Assembly: GCA_900556765.1 (NCBI GenBank)
Contig: USQH01000010.1
Coordinates: 1 to 21,240 of the forward strand
Source: an uncultured Oscillospiraceae bacterium
GTDB lineage: Bacteria; Bacillota; Clostridia; Oscillospirales; Acutalibacteraceae
Direction: 5' to 3'
DNA: 21,240 nt
Below the pieces are notes generated by a model that worked only from the letters and a program-made list of their open reading frames with translations, was not told where the DNA came from and did no database searches. The translations under genes and the position numbers were made by a program. Positions 1 through 7,569 of the stretch are shown piece by piece; position 1 is the first letter of the stretch, and every line of letters begins with the position of its first letter.

Positions 1-2085
1 CGGGGCCACATGGAACACCTGGGCCGCCGTGGCGGTGTGGATATCCCCGCCGGAGGTGAAAGCTGCCCGCATGGCCGCATCCCCGGAGATATGGGCCAGC
101 AGCCGCAGCTCGATCTGGGAGTAGTCCGCGTCCACCAGCACGCAGCCGCCGGCGGGGACGAACATCCGCCGGATCTCGCTGCCCAGGTCCGTCCGGGTGG
201 GGATGTTCTGGAGGTTCGGCTCCGTGCTGGAGATCCGGCCTGTCGCCGTGATCGTCTGGTTGAAGCGGCTGTGGATCCGGCCATCCTCTTTGATATATGT
301 TCCCAGACCATCCGCGTAGGTGGAATTTAACTTTGTATACTGCCTGTAATCTAAGATCTTCTGGATCACCGGGTAATCCGGGGCGAGCTTTTCAAGGACA
401 TCTGCCGCTGTTGAATAGCCGGTCTTTGTCTTTTTTCCGCCCTTGATCTGCATCTTCTCAAACAGGATCTCGCCTAACTGTTTCGGAGAATTGATATTGA
501 ACTCCTGGCCTGTCATCTCCCAGATCTCCTTCTCGAGAACGGCGATCTGCTTCTTCAATTTTTCGCCGTAGGCGGTGAGTTCTTCCCGGCGGACCGCAAT
601 TCCCTCATCTTCCATATGGAATAACGTATAGATCAGCGGAAGCTCGATATTCCGGTACAGGTCTTCCATTCCTTCTGCTGCCAGACGCTCTGAGAGCGGT
701 TTCCCGGCGGCAAAAGCGGTGTATGCCATAAGTCCCGCCATGCGCGTAAAATTATCCTGTTCTTTTGCGCAGGCGTCCTTATAGGACATCTTTTTGATCA
801 GGTCTGCCCTTGACGGAACCGTCATGCCGAGAACATCCCTCGCAATGTCATCGTACCCATAAGTGTCCTTTAACGGATTTAAAAGGTACGCCGCGACACC
901 CGCATCGTAAACGGTATCCCCGTAGGAAAGCTTCGCAAACGGCAAAGAATGCTTGAGATCCAGCACCCAGGCATGGCCTGTGCGGCAGAGCTCTTCATAC
1001 TTTCCGGCGATATAGCTTTCTGTCATAAAGCCGCCGACCGGGAAAATATAGCTTCCGGTCTCCTCAAAGCTTAAAGCGAGAGCTGTCACGGATCCGTTCT
1101 CCGCGAGAAGCTCCATACCGATGCGCTCTTCTTTCTTTGCCTTTTCAAAGAGTGCGTCCGCCTCTGAGAAATCTTCCACGAGGACAAACTGCTTCTCCGG
1201 TCCGCTCTCATTCCTGATCCCCTCGCCGAATCTCGCTGCGATGGACTTAAACTCCAAACGTTTCATATATTCGTAAGCAGCCGGTGTATAGAGATTTTCA
1301 AACTTCGCGTCCGCCATGGAAAACTCAATGGGGGCATCGACACAGATCCTTGCAAGCTTCAGGGAAAGCTCCGCAAGATCTCTGTGCTCCTCCAGCGCCT
1401 TTTTCGCGCGGGGCGGTTTCACCTCGTCGAGATGGGTATAGATGTTTTCCAGATTTTGATACTGCACAATGAGGTTTGTCGCCGTCTTCTCACCGATGGA
1501 CGGAACACCCGGGATATTGTCAGACTGGTCGCCCATCAGGGCCTTCACCTCGATAAACTGCTCCGGTGTTACCTGGTACTCCCGGATCACGTCCTCCGGG
1601 TAATAGTTGTGTACTTCTGTGGTTCCACGGCTTGTCTTCGGAAGACAGATCCGGATATGGGTGTCGGAAAGCTGTAAAAGATCCCGGTCTCCGGAGAGGA
1701 TCGTCACCTCATATCCATCTTTCTGCTCACGTTTCGCGATGGTTCCAAGGATATCGTCCGCCTCATATCCCTCTTTTGTGAGGATCGGAACACCCATGGC
1801 CGTCAGGACTTCCTTCATAAGCGGTACCTGCTCGTGAAGCTCCTCCGGCATCGGTTTTCTTGTTCCCTTGTAGGCGTCGAACATCTTATGTCGGAAGGTC
1901 GGCGCTTTTAAGTCAAAGGCCACCGCCAGGTAGTCCGCTTTCTCCTCATCGAGAACCTTGAATAAGATATTTAAAAAGCCATAGACCGCGTTCGTGTGGA
2001 GACCTTCCGAGTTCGTCAGGTTCGGCACACCGTAGAACGCGCGGTTTAAGATGCTATGACCGTCGATCAGTACAAGTTTTTCCAT
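1..2085 (-). CDS. polA: DNA polymerase I, 3' end cut off by the window edge
   Basis: Replication and repair polymerase that removes RNA primers and fills gaps. The first 695 residues are open from the ATG to the window edge; the family is about 880 residues, so the palm motifs B and C are missing. The 5' nuclease domain (about 1-290) keeps acidic residues at D8, D58, EADD (108-111), GDRD (132-135) and GDQSDN (185-190). The middle 3'-5' exonuclease-like domain (about 300-460) seems to lack the catalytic acids: the DxE position reads MEL and the later YxxxD aspartate is not visible, as in many Gram-positive Pol I proteins without proofreading. The polymerase part has GRISSTEP near residue 616 and motif A DYSQIELR near 654. 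The start has a good AGGAG site 8 bases upstream. It lies 59 bases downstream of the zinc-finger gene and is probably co-transcribed with it. Confidence 0.96.
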   Translation of the reverse strand, partial: MEKLVLIDGHSILNRAFYGVPNLTNSEGLHTNAVYGFLNILFKVLDEEKADYLAVAFDLKAPTFRHKMFDAYKGTRKPMPEELHEQVPLMKEVLTAMGVPILTKEGYEADDILGTIAKREQKDGYEVTILSGDRDLLQLSDTHIRICLPKTSRGTTEVHNYYPEDVIREYQVTPEQFIEVKALMGDQSDNIPGVPSIGEKTATNLIVQYQNLENIYTHLDEVKPPRAKKALEEHRDLAELSLKLARICVDAPIEFSMADAKFENLYTPAAYEYMKRLEFKSIAARFGEGIRNESGPEKQFVLVEDFSEADALFEKAKKEERIGMELLAENGSVTALALSFEETGSYIFPVGGFMTESYIAGKYEELCRTGHAWVLDLKHSLPFAKLSYGDTVYDAGVAAYLLNPLKDTYGYDDIARDVLGMTVPSRADLIKKMSYKDACAKEQDNFTRMAGLMAYTAFAAGKPLSERLAAEGMEDLYRNIELPLIYTLFHMEDEGIAVRREELTAYGEKLKKQIAVLEKEIWEMTGQEFNINSPKQLGEILFEKMQIKGGKKTKTGYSTAADVLEKLAPDYPVIQKILDYRQYTKLNSTYADGLGTYIKEDGRIHSRFNQTITATGRISSTEPNLQNIPTRTDLGSEIRRMFVPAGGCVLVDADYSQIELRLLAHISGDAAMRAAFTSGGDIHTATAAQVFHVAP

Positions 2086-2144
2086 GTTCACTCCTGTTTT
2101 CGATAATATTTAAAAGGATCTGTGATGATCCGTCAGACATCTCT

Positions 2145-2492
2145 TTACAGAAATCCAAACGTATTCCAGATCCGAAGCTGCAAAAGGATCATGACGATCA
2201 GAGCCATTCCAGTCAGCGTTGAGACTGCATAGGTTGTGATCTGAAACATGGAAATATGGCGCAGCGAACGGTAGGATTCCGCGACCTTTCGTTTCAGATC
2301 TCCCACGATGTCGTATGTTCCATCCGCCTCGTCCAGCTTTTTTAAACCCACATCCACCATATAGTGGATCTCCAGCTCCTCCCGGCAGTTCTCACAGGTA
2401 TGGATATGGTCAAGAAAATCTTCCAGTTCAGTCGGGGACAGTTCATCCTTCATATACGGGACCACCATTTTTTCTGCTTCCACACAGGTCAT
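2145..2492 (-). CDS. Small membrane protein with anti-sigma-type zinc finger (zf-HC2)
   Basis: A 115-residue protein. The N-terminal part has C3 followed by H29-x3-C33-x2-C36, the HxxxCxxC pattern of zinc-binding anti-sigma factors, preceded by the DELSPTELEDFL-type helix usual in that family. Residues about 85-108 form one hydrophobic membrane segment close to the C-terminus, so the zinc finger would face the cytoplasm. The start is supported by AGGAGG 8 bases upstream. No sigma factor gene is adjacent; the next gene in the same direction is polA. The zinc finger family assignment is firm, but an anti-sigma role is only inferred, and no partner is visible. It could instead be a membrane-anchored zinc-finger protein with another partner. 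Confidence 0.85.
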   Translation of the reverse strand: MTCVEAEKMVVPYMKDELSPTELEDFLDHIHTCENCREELEIHYMVDVGLKKLDEADGTYDIVGDLKRKVAESYRSLRHISMFQITTYAVSTLTGMALIVMILLQLRIWNTFGFL

Positions 2493-2529
2493 GGAACACG
2501 CCTCCTCTTATCAGAATTTCCTTTTATGC

Positions 2530-2567
2530 AAAAAAGACACGACCATCGTGAGAAAGTCATGTCTTTT
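2530..2567 (-). terminator. Rho-independent terminator after tRNA-Leu
   Basis: On the minus strand, arms AAAAGACATGAC and GTCGTGTCTTTT pair over 12 positions (one G-T wobble) around a 12-base loop and run into a T tract. It sits 7 bases past the tRNA 3' end and 37 bases before the zinc-finger gene, so it should end the tRNA transcript. Confidence 0.85.
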
Positions 2568-2573
2568 CGTTTC

Positions 2574-2656
2574 TGCCGGCGGCCGGACTTGAACCGGCAC
2601 GAAGTTACCCCCGTCAGATTTTGAGTCTGATGCGTCTGCCATTCCGCCACGCCGGC
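2574..2656 (-). tRNA. tRNA-Leu, anticodon CAA
   Basis: The cloverleaf can be drawn by eye. The acceptor stem GCCGGCG pairs with CGCCGGC, followed by discriminator A. The anticodon stem TCAGA/TCTGA encloses loop CTCAAAA, giving anticodon CAA, which reads UUG. There is a long class II variable arm and a T arm GCCGG-TTCAAGT-CCGGC. The 83-base length and long variable arm fit leucine. CCA is not encoded. It has its own promoter and a terminator. Confidence 0.96.
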
Positions 2657-2664
2657 ATATCTTC

Positions 2665-2688
2665 GCGGCTGTGTATTTCAACAGCCGC
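2665..2688 (-). other. Hairpin in the 5' leader of tRNA-Leu
   Basis: GCGGCTG and CAGCCGC form a perfect 7-bp stem around a 10-base loop. It lies between the tRNA promoter and the mature tRNA, starting 8 bases before the tRNA 5' end. No T tract follows, so a standard terminator for the purine genes is unlikely. It may shape precursor processing; that is inference. Confidence 0.55.
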
Positions 2689-2693
2689 ATATA

Positions 2694-2722
2694 ATTCTAT
2701 CATAAGAACATGAAAATTGCAA
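2694..2722 (-). promoter_or_regulatory. Promoter for tRNA-Leu
   Basis: On the minus strand, TTGCAA and TAGAAT are separated by exactly 17 bases, and the -10 box lies about 38 bases upstream of the tRNA. The box quality and spacing suit a sigma-A promoter. It lies directly after the purH stop codon. Confidence 0.6.
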
Positions 2723-2729
2723 GGAGATT

Positions 2730-3908
2730 TTAGTGGTGGAACAGACGGATACCGGTGAATGCCATCGCCATTCCGTATTTATTGCACACATCGATCACGT
2801 TGTCGTCACGGACAGATCCGCCCGGCTGCGCGATATACTTTACGCCACTCTTGTGGGCACGTTCAATATTGTCGCCGAACGGGAAGAAGGCGTCAGAGCC
2901 GAGAGCCACATCCTGCATCTTGTCGAGCCATGCGCGTTTTTCCTCTTTTGTGAATACCGGCGGTTTTTCGGTGAATACTTTCTGCCACTCACCGTCTGCG
3001 AGAACATCCATATACTCGTCCCCGATATAAACGTCAATGGCGTTGTCGCGGTCCGCACGTTTGATCTTGTCGATAAACGGAAGGTTTAATACCTGCGGAG
3101 CCTGACGGAGAAACCAGTTGTCTGCCTTCTGACCCGCAAGCCGTGTACAGTGGACACGGGACTGCTGACCTGCGCCGATACCGATGGCCTGTCCTCCCTT
3201 CACATAGCATACGGAGTTGGACTGTGTGTACTTTAAGGTGATCAGGGAGATCATAAGGTCGATCTTTGCGGAATCCGGGATCTCCTTGTTCTCTGTCACA
3301 ACGTTGGATAAAAGTTCCTTATCGATCTTTAAGTTATTTCTTCCCTGCTCAAAGGTCACACCGAATACCTGTTTGTGCTCGACCGGTGCCGGAACGTAGG
3401 ACGGATCGATCTGGATCACATTATATTTTCCATTCTTTTTCTGTTTTAAGATCTCAAGAGCTTCCGGTTCATATCCCGGAGCGATGACGCCGTCGGACAC
3501 CTCGCGTTTGATAAGCTTTGCGGTGTCAACATCGCAGACATCGGAAAGGGAAATAAAATCGCCGAAGGAAGACATACGGTCTGCGCCTCTCGCTCTCGCG
3601 TAAGCGCTTGCAAGCGGGGAAAGCTCACCGAGATCGTCCACCCAGTAGATCTTTCTTAAAACTTCATCCATCGGAAGACCTACTGCGGCACCTGCCGGAG
3701 AAACATGCTTGAAGGAAGTCGCTGCCGGAAGACCTGTCGCTTCCTTTAATTCCTTAACGAGCTGCCAGCCGTTCAACGCGTCGAGAAGGTTGATGTAGCC
3801 CGGCTTTCCGTTTAAGACTGTGATCGGAAGATCACTTCCGTCTTCCATGTATACACGGGACGGTTTCTGGTTCGGGTTGCATCCGTATTTTAATTCCATT
3901 TCATTCAT
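2730..3908 (-). CDS. purH: AICAR transformylase, stand-alone (PurH C-terminal domain type)
   Basis: Phosphoribosylaminoimidazolecarboxamide formyltransferase transfers a formyl group from 10-formyl-tetrahydrofolate to AICAR in the penultimate step of IMP synthesis. The 392-residue protein matches only the transformylase half of bifunctional PurH; the N-terminal MGS-like cyclohydrolase domain is absent. The catalytic Lys-His pair is visible in SFKHVSPAG (K67, H68), and the protein ends in the typical AFTGIRLFHH. An AAGGAG site precedes the ATG. It begins 26 bases after the IMP cyclohydrolase gene, which supplies the missing activity, so the two should form an operon for the last two steps of purine synthesis. 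No clear terminator follows the stop codon. Confidence 0.95.
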   Translation of the reverse strand: MNEMELKYGCNPNQKPSRVYMEDGSDLPITVLNGKPGYINLLDALNGWQLVKELKEATGLPAATSFKHVSPAGAAVGLPMDEVLRKIYWVDDLGELSPLASAYARARGADRMSSFGDFISLSDVCDVDTAKLIKREVSDGVIAPGYEPEALEILKQKKNGKYNVIQIDPSYVPAPVEHKQVFGVTFEQGRNNLKIDKELLSNVVTENKEIPDSAKIDLMISLITLKYTQSNSVCYVKGGQAIGIGAGQQSRVHCTRLAGQKADNWFLRQAPQVLNLPFIDKIKRADRDNAIDVYIGDEYMDVLADGEWQKVFTEKPPVFTKEEKRAWLDKMQDVALGSDAFFPFGDNIERAHKSGVKYIAQPGGSVRDDNVIDVCNKYGMAMAFTGIRLFHH

Positions 3909-3934
3909 GATTTGTTTTTCTCCTTTTGATACGA

Positions 3935-4648
3935 CTAGTGATTTTTATTTACGATTCTTGTCTCATACTTTCCGGTCTCGATATCGATGAATCTGACAAA
4001 GAGGGAAACCTTGTTGTCCTCATTCAGACTCTCCCATACATTCTTTGTGAAGCTGTCGATATCGCCCTCGATGGCAATGCGTTTCGGCTCACCCTCAAAG
4101 CTCGGAAGCGGATTTCCATCGTTCATGTAGGTGTGGATGAAACGTCCCTCACCGCTTAATGGCTTCTCATATGCGTATGTAAAGCGGCTGCAGCTATCCG
4201 GGTTTCCATCACTGCTCTTTAAGATGGACATCGCAAAGTTGTAGTTCCCGTTCTCAATGTGCATGATTCCGGAGATACGCGGAGTGTAGTTCGGGCCGTC
4301 CGGCTCAAACTCGCGGCAGCGCAGGGACTGCTCGAAGGTCTGCTGGCGGTCCATTCCGTCGTAGATCGTATCTGTCTGGTCGCCATTTGTCACGATGGTC
4401 TTATTTCCGAGAACGCGCACCGGGGCGTAGATGATAAGGCTCGGGTCCTCTAATTTTGACGGATCAAACGCCTGAGTACGGATTCCTTCACCATCCTCTA
4501 CAAAGACACGGTTGCGGCTGTTGCTGCTTCTTCCCATAATAAAATATGCGGTCACGGCTGTCTTTCCATCGGCTGATTTTCCGATCACGATTCCTCTTCC
4601 CGGATAAGAATTGTTTTTTAACTCCTCTGAAAGTGATAATAACTTCAT
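3935..4648 (-). CDS. purO: IMP cyclohydrolase, PurO type
   Basis: Closes the purine ring, converting FAICAR to IMP. The protein (237 residues) has the PurO-family opening with YPGRGIVIG near the start and an IMGRSSNSRNRVF block soon after, and its size suits this family. A longer reading frame adds 11 residues upstream (from 4681), but the ATG at 4648 is preferred because AGGAGG lies 9 bases before it. It precedes the stand-alone AICAR transformylase by 26 bases, so together they replace a fused PurH. The symbol follows the archaeal family name; clostridial annotations often just say IMP cyclohydrolase. I could not find a confident promoter in the 305 bases between this gene and the divergent lipoprotein gene. 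Confidence 0.88.
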   Translation of the reverse strand: MKLLSLSEELKNNSYPGRGIVIGKSADGKTAVTAYFIMGRSSNSRNRVFVEDGEGIRTQAFDPSKLEDPSLIIYAPVRVLGNKTIVTNGDQTDTIYDGMDRQQTFEQSLRCREFEPDGPNYTPRISGIMHIENGNYNFAMSILKSSDGNPDSCSRFTYAYEKPLSGEGRFIHTYMNDGNPLPSFEGEPKRIAIEGDIDSFTKNVWESLNEDNKVSLFVRFIDIETGKYETRIVNKNH

Positions 4649-4823
4649 GGAAGTACTCCTCCTGTTTTCGTATAAGATCACCGGAATTTGTACCGGCGAC
4701 GGGTTTTAATTTTATGATAACATACTTCCTGCAGATTGAGTATTTAAAATTACTTATCAACGATCCCAGCGTTTTCTTATGAAATGCTTTCATTTATTTA
4801 ACAAAATCGTAATGTGGCGTTCA

Positions 4824-4853
4824 TGTACAAGAGGCAGGTCTTCATGATATAAT
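4824..4853 (+). promoter_or_regulatory. Extended -10 promoter for the lipoprotein gene
   Basis: TATAAT at 4848-4853 is preceded by TGA, giving an extended -10 element. A weak -35 (TGTACA, four of six matches) lies 18 bases upstream. Transcription from here would give a leader of about 95 bases holding a strong hairpin. Confidence 0.65.
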
Positions 4854-4878
4854 ATAACTGTCTTAGAAAGATAAATCT

Positions 4879-4919
4879 GGTACCGGACAGGCTTTCTTCC
4901 ATTCGCCTATTCCGGTGCC
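4879..4919 (+). other. Two-part hairpin in the lipoprotein mRNA leader
   Basis: GGTACCGG pairs with CCGGTGCC (one wobble), and inside it AGGC pairs with GCCT, separated by short internal loops and closed by a 12-base loop. It ends 34 bases before the ATG. No T tract follows, so it is not a terminator. It could be a stability or protein-binding element. Confidence 0.6.
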
Positions 4920-4953
4920 GCATTAAAATACGATAAAAGGAGCTGATCTTCTT

Positions 4954-5817
4954 ATGAGAAAAAATCTTTATAAATTTGCCGCTTTGACAATGCTTGCCGC
5001 ATTATCCATCACCGCATGCAAAAAACACGAGGCTGTGGACATCTCTGGAATTCATACGTCCGCTGCGGAGACCATGGCGGAAACTACTTCCAATGAAACA
5101 AAGGCTGATCCGGCAGCAGACAATTCAAAAAGTGACTCCTCAAAAACTGATGCTTCAAAAGCCGGATCTTCTGAGGTCGAGACGCAAAAGGATTCCAACG
5201 CCTCCGACGCGTTAAGCGTGAAATCGAAGATCGCGACCGAAAAGACCGGAAAGGTCTCCATCGAATACCCGATCCTCTCCAATCTCCGTGATGCATCCAT
5301 GACCCAGGCCGTCAATGAGCTTTTAAAGAAAGAGGCAACCTCGATCATCACTGCCTGGGAACTGGACACCGAAAAGGATGAGGTTTCCATCAACTGTGAT
5401 CTGGTATCCCTCGATAAAAACAAGGCGGTATTTACATTCCACGGAATGGTAAACGTTGCAGAAACAGCCCATCCGTCAAATGTGCGCTATGCCGTCTCTG
5501 TGAACTTAAATACAGGATCACCGATCGGTCTGACTGCGTATGCAGATGCGGATTCCATCGCGGAATACCTTTCTTCTGATGACATTGTGGTGGTAGAACC
5601 GGCAGATATAGCAGCTGAAGTAAAGGATTCCATCAAGTCCAGCGGAAAGGACCTCTGGCAGACTGTGTTTGCAGAATGTGATTTTACTTCCGTAAAGGAC
5701 GGGACATTCCCGCAGGCGTTTTCCTACGAAAAGGACGGAGATATCTACCTGATCGTTCCGGTGAGCCATGCGGCGGGTGATTATGCCCTTGTAAAATATT
5801 CACCGGAAACAAAATAA
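4954..5817 (+). CDS. Surface lipoprotein with RsiV-like (DUF4163/DUF3298) domain
   Basis: A 287-residue predicted lipoprotein. A basic and hydrophobic signal ends in lipobox ITAC, with the lipidated cysteine at position 22. A Ser/Thr/Ala/Lys/Asp-rich low-complexity linker follows (about 35-90) and would hold the domain away from the membrane. The C-terminal part (about 95-285) has the EYPILSNL and VNLNTGSPIGL blocks typical of DUF4163/DUF3298 domains, found in the extracellular part of the anti-sigma factor RsiV and in many clostridial lipoproteins. There is no cytoplasmic anti-sigma segment here, so it is not RsiV itself. The ligand is unknown. The start has AAAGGAG 11 bases upstream and its own extended -10 promoter. 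Confidence 0.82.
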   Translation: MRKNLYKFAALTMLAALSITACKKHEAVDISGIHTSAAETMAETTSNETKADPAADNSKSDSSKTDASKAGSSEVETQKDSNASDALSVKSKIATEKTGKVSIEYPILSNLRDASMTQAVNELLKKEATSIITAWELDTEKDEVSINCDLVSLDKNKAVFTFHGMVNVAETAHPSNVRYAVSVNLNTGSPIGLTAYADADSIAEYLSSDDIVVVEPADIAAEVKDSIKSSGKDLWQTVFAECDFTSVKDGTFPQAFSYEKDGDIYLIVPVSHAAGDYALVKYSPETK

Positions 5818-5846
5818 CAATAGACGCAATCCGATAAACGATCCGG

Positions 5847-5875
5847 TTGATTTCTATCCTGCATTTTGGTATGAT
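5847..5875 (+). promoter_or_regulatory. Promoter for upp
   Basis: TTGATT and TATGAT are separated by exactly 17 bases, with TGG before the -10 box giving an extended -10. Transcription would start near 5882, leaving a leader of about 70 bases that includes a hairpin. I saw no terminator between the lipoprotein stop and this promoter. Confidence 0.75.
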
Positions 5876-5897
5876 AAAGGGAAGGAAAAAACATGAT

Positions 5898-5925
5898 CCG
5901 CCAATCGGTCTATAGGCTTTGGCGG
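5898..5925 (+). other. Hairpin in the upp leader
   Basis: CCGCCAA and TTGGCGG form a perfect 7-bp stem around a 14-base loop, 25 bases before the upp start. No T tract follows. The loop does not resemble the PyrR-binding consensus I know, so the role is open. Confidence 0.5.
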
Positions 5926-5950
5926 ACCACAGAAAGGCTGGTATCTATTA

Positions 5951-6580
5951 ATGGAAAATGTAACGTATATTGACCACCCGCTGGTTCAGCACAAGATCTC
6001 CATGTTAAGAAAGAAGACCACTGGTACAAATGAGTTCCGTACTCTTGTTGAGGAGATCGCAACTCTGATGGGATATGAGGCGCTCCGCGATCTCCCGCTG
6101 GAGGACGTTGAGGTCGAGACTCCGATCGAGACATGTATGACCCCGATGCTCGCGGGGAAGAAATTAGCCATCGTTCCGATCCTGCGCGCAGGTCTTGGAA
6201 TGGTAAACGGTGTCCTTTCCCTCGTTCCGTCCGCGAAGATCGGCCACATTGGTCTCTACCGTGACGAGGAGACTCACGAGCCTCATGAATATTTCTGCAA
6301 GCTTCCGAATCCGATCGAGCAGAGAACCATCGTTGTCACAGACCCGATGCTCGCTACCGGCGGTTCGGCTATCGACGCTATCAGCCAGATCAAAAAGCGC
6401 GGACCCAAGCACATTAAGTTTATGTGCATGATCGCTGCTCCCGAGGGCGTAAAGGCTCTGACCGAAGCTCATCCCGACGTGCAGATTTACGTCGGTGCAT
6501 TGGATGAGCGTCTGAATGATCACGGCTACATCGTACCCGGTCTCGGCGACGCCGGCGACCGCATTTTCGGTACAAAATAA
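5951..6580 (+). CDS. upp: Uracil phosphoribosyltransferase (mosaic gene)
   Basis: Salvage enzyme making UMP from uracil and PRPP. The 209-residue length is typical. The PRPP-binding loop VVTDPMLATGGS is at residues 128-139, and the C-terminus GLGDAGDRIFG forms the uracil-binding part. Family assignment is certain. Codon use is not uniform: up to P132, prolines are nine CCG and one CCT and none of six alanines is GCT. From A135 on, all four prolines are CCC and seven of nine alanines are GCT. The protein itself looks intact. The stop codon overlaps the ATG of the WYL gene by one base (TAATG), suggesting that the 3' part belongs with the right-hand genome. Confidence 0.97.
   Translation: MENVTYIDHPLVQHKISMLRKKTTGTNEFRTLVEEIATLMGYEALRDLPLEDVEVETPIETCMTPMLAGKKLAIVPILRAGLGMVNGVLSLVPSAKIGHIGLYRDEETHEPHEYFCKLPNPIEQRTIVVTDPMLATGGSAIDAISQIKKRGPKHIKFMCMIAAPEGVKALTEAHPDVQIYVGALDERLNDHGYIVPGLGDAGDRIFGTK
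6337..6367. other. Probable joining point of two genomes inside upp
   Basis: This encodes the highly conserved PRPP loop, where DNA of related bacteria can be nearly identical. Codon choice switches here (CCG to CCC, non-GCT to GCT alanine). Genes to the left favour TCC and GGA; genes to the right favour TCG and GGC. A chimeric assembly or homologous recombination would both give this picture. Confidence 0.6.
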
Positions 6581-7569
6581 TGGCGGGGAACGCTCAGCAA
6601 AAACTGAAACTGCTGTACCTGCTGCAAATATTGACTAACGAGACCGACGAAGAGCATCCGATGAAAACAGAGGATGTTCTTCGTCGTCTGTCTGATATGG
6701 GGATTTCGGCTGAACGAAAGTCGATTTACCGTGATATCAACTGCCTGATCGAGGCGGGCTTTGACGTTGCAAAATCACCGCACGGCGGTTATTTTCTCGG
6801 TGTCCGTGACTTTGAGCTGAGCGAGGTAAAACTGCTCATCGATGCAGTTCAGGCGTCACGCTTTATTACCTATAAAAAGTCGTGTGAGCTTATCGGCAAG
6901 CTAAAAGGTCTTGTCAGCCCGTTTCAGGCGGAGAGCATCGACCGTCAACTGCATATGCTCGGTGTGCAAAAGGCAACAAACGAGCGTATTTACTACAATA
7001 TTGACGCCGTTTATACGGCGATAGCCAAGGATAAGCAGATTACATTCCGCTACATTGACTATGTTCTCGGCGGCGAAAAGCATTATCGTTCAGGCGGCGA
7101 TATTTATTCGGTCAGCCCATACGCATTGATTTGGGACGACGAGCATTACTACCTTGCCGCATATTATGAGAAACGCGGCAAAACGGTCAATTTTCGCGTT
7201 GATAAAATGGATTCGGTTGAGGTGACCGAGCTGCCGCGCTTGATGAGAAACGAATACAAACACTTCGATCCGGTTGAGCACGCAAAGATACAGTTTTCGA
7301 TGTTCGGCGGCGAGGAGCAGTGGGTTACAGTGTCAATTGAGGACAGCCTCATCGGAGTTTTCGTCGACAGATTCGGCTCGGATATGTCGCTGTCCGCCGA
7401 CGGCGAAGAACGCAGTATCGTGCGATTCAAGGCGGCGATAAGCCCCACCTTTATGTCGTGGCTTTTCCAGTTCGGCGCTCGCGTCACGGTTTTGTTACCC
7501 GAAAAGCTGCGCGGTGATATGGTAAAAATGCTGAACGAGATTTCGGCTGTATACGGTGATGTGAAATGA
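6580..7569 (+). CDS. WYL-domain transcriptional regulator
   Basis: A 329-residue predicted DNA-binding regulator of the HTH-WYL-WCX type. An N-terminal winged helix lies at about 8-65, with the RKSIYRDI recognition region followed by the GGYF wing. The WYL domain covers about 135-225, with the conserved SPYALIWDDEHYYLAAY stretch and the basic FRVDKM block. A WCX-type C-terminal domain follows. WYL domains generally sense a nucleic-acid or nucleotide-like ligand; the ligand here cannot be read from sequence. The start overlaps the upp stop by one base and the end overlaps the GNAT start by four (ATGA), so translation of the three is probably coupled. No CRISPR, phage or DNA-repair genes are nearby that would hint at its targets. 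Confidence 0.9.
   Translation: MAGNAQQKLKLLYLLQILTNETDEEHPMKTEDVLRRLSDMGISAERKSIYRDINCLIEAGFDVAKSPHGGYFLGVRDFELSEVKLLIDAVQASRFITYKKSCELIGKLKGLVSPFQAESIDRQLHMLGVQKATNERIYYNIDAVYTAIAKDKQITFRYIDYVLGGEKHYRSGGDIYSVSPYALIWDDEHYYLAAYYEKRGKTVNFRVDKMDSVEVTELPRLMRNEYKHFDPVEHAKIQFSMFGGEEQWVTVSIEDSLIGVFVDRFGSDMSLSADGEERSIVRFKAAISPTFMSWLFQFGARVTVLLPEKLRGDMVKMLNEISAVYGDVK

Noticed and set aside
10..330. Plus-strand frame at the left edge
   Set aside because: It is antisense to the polymerase domain of polA, where motif A and the GRISSTEP block are visible on the other strand.
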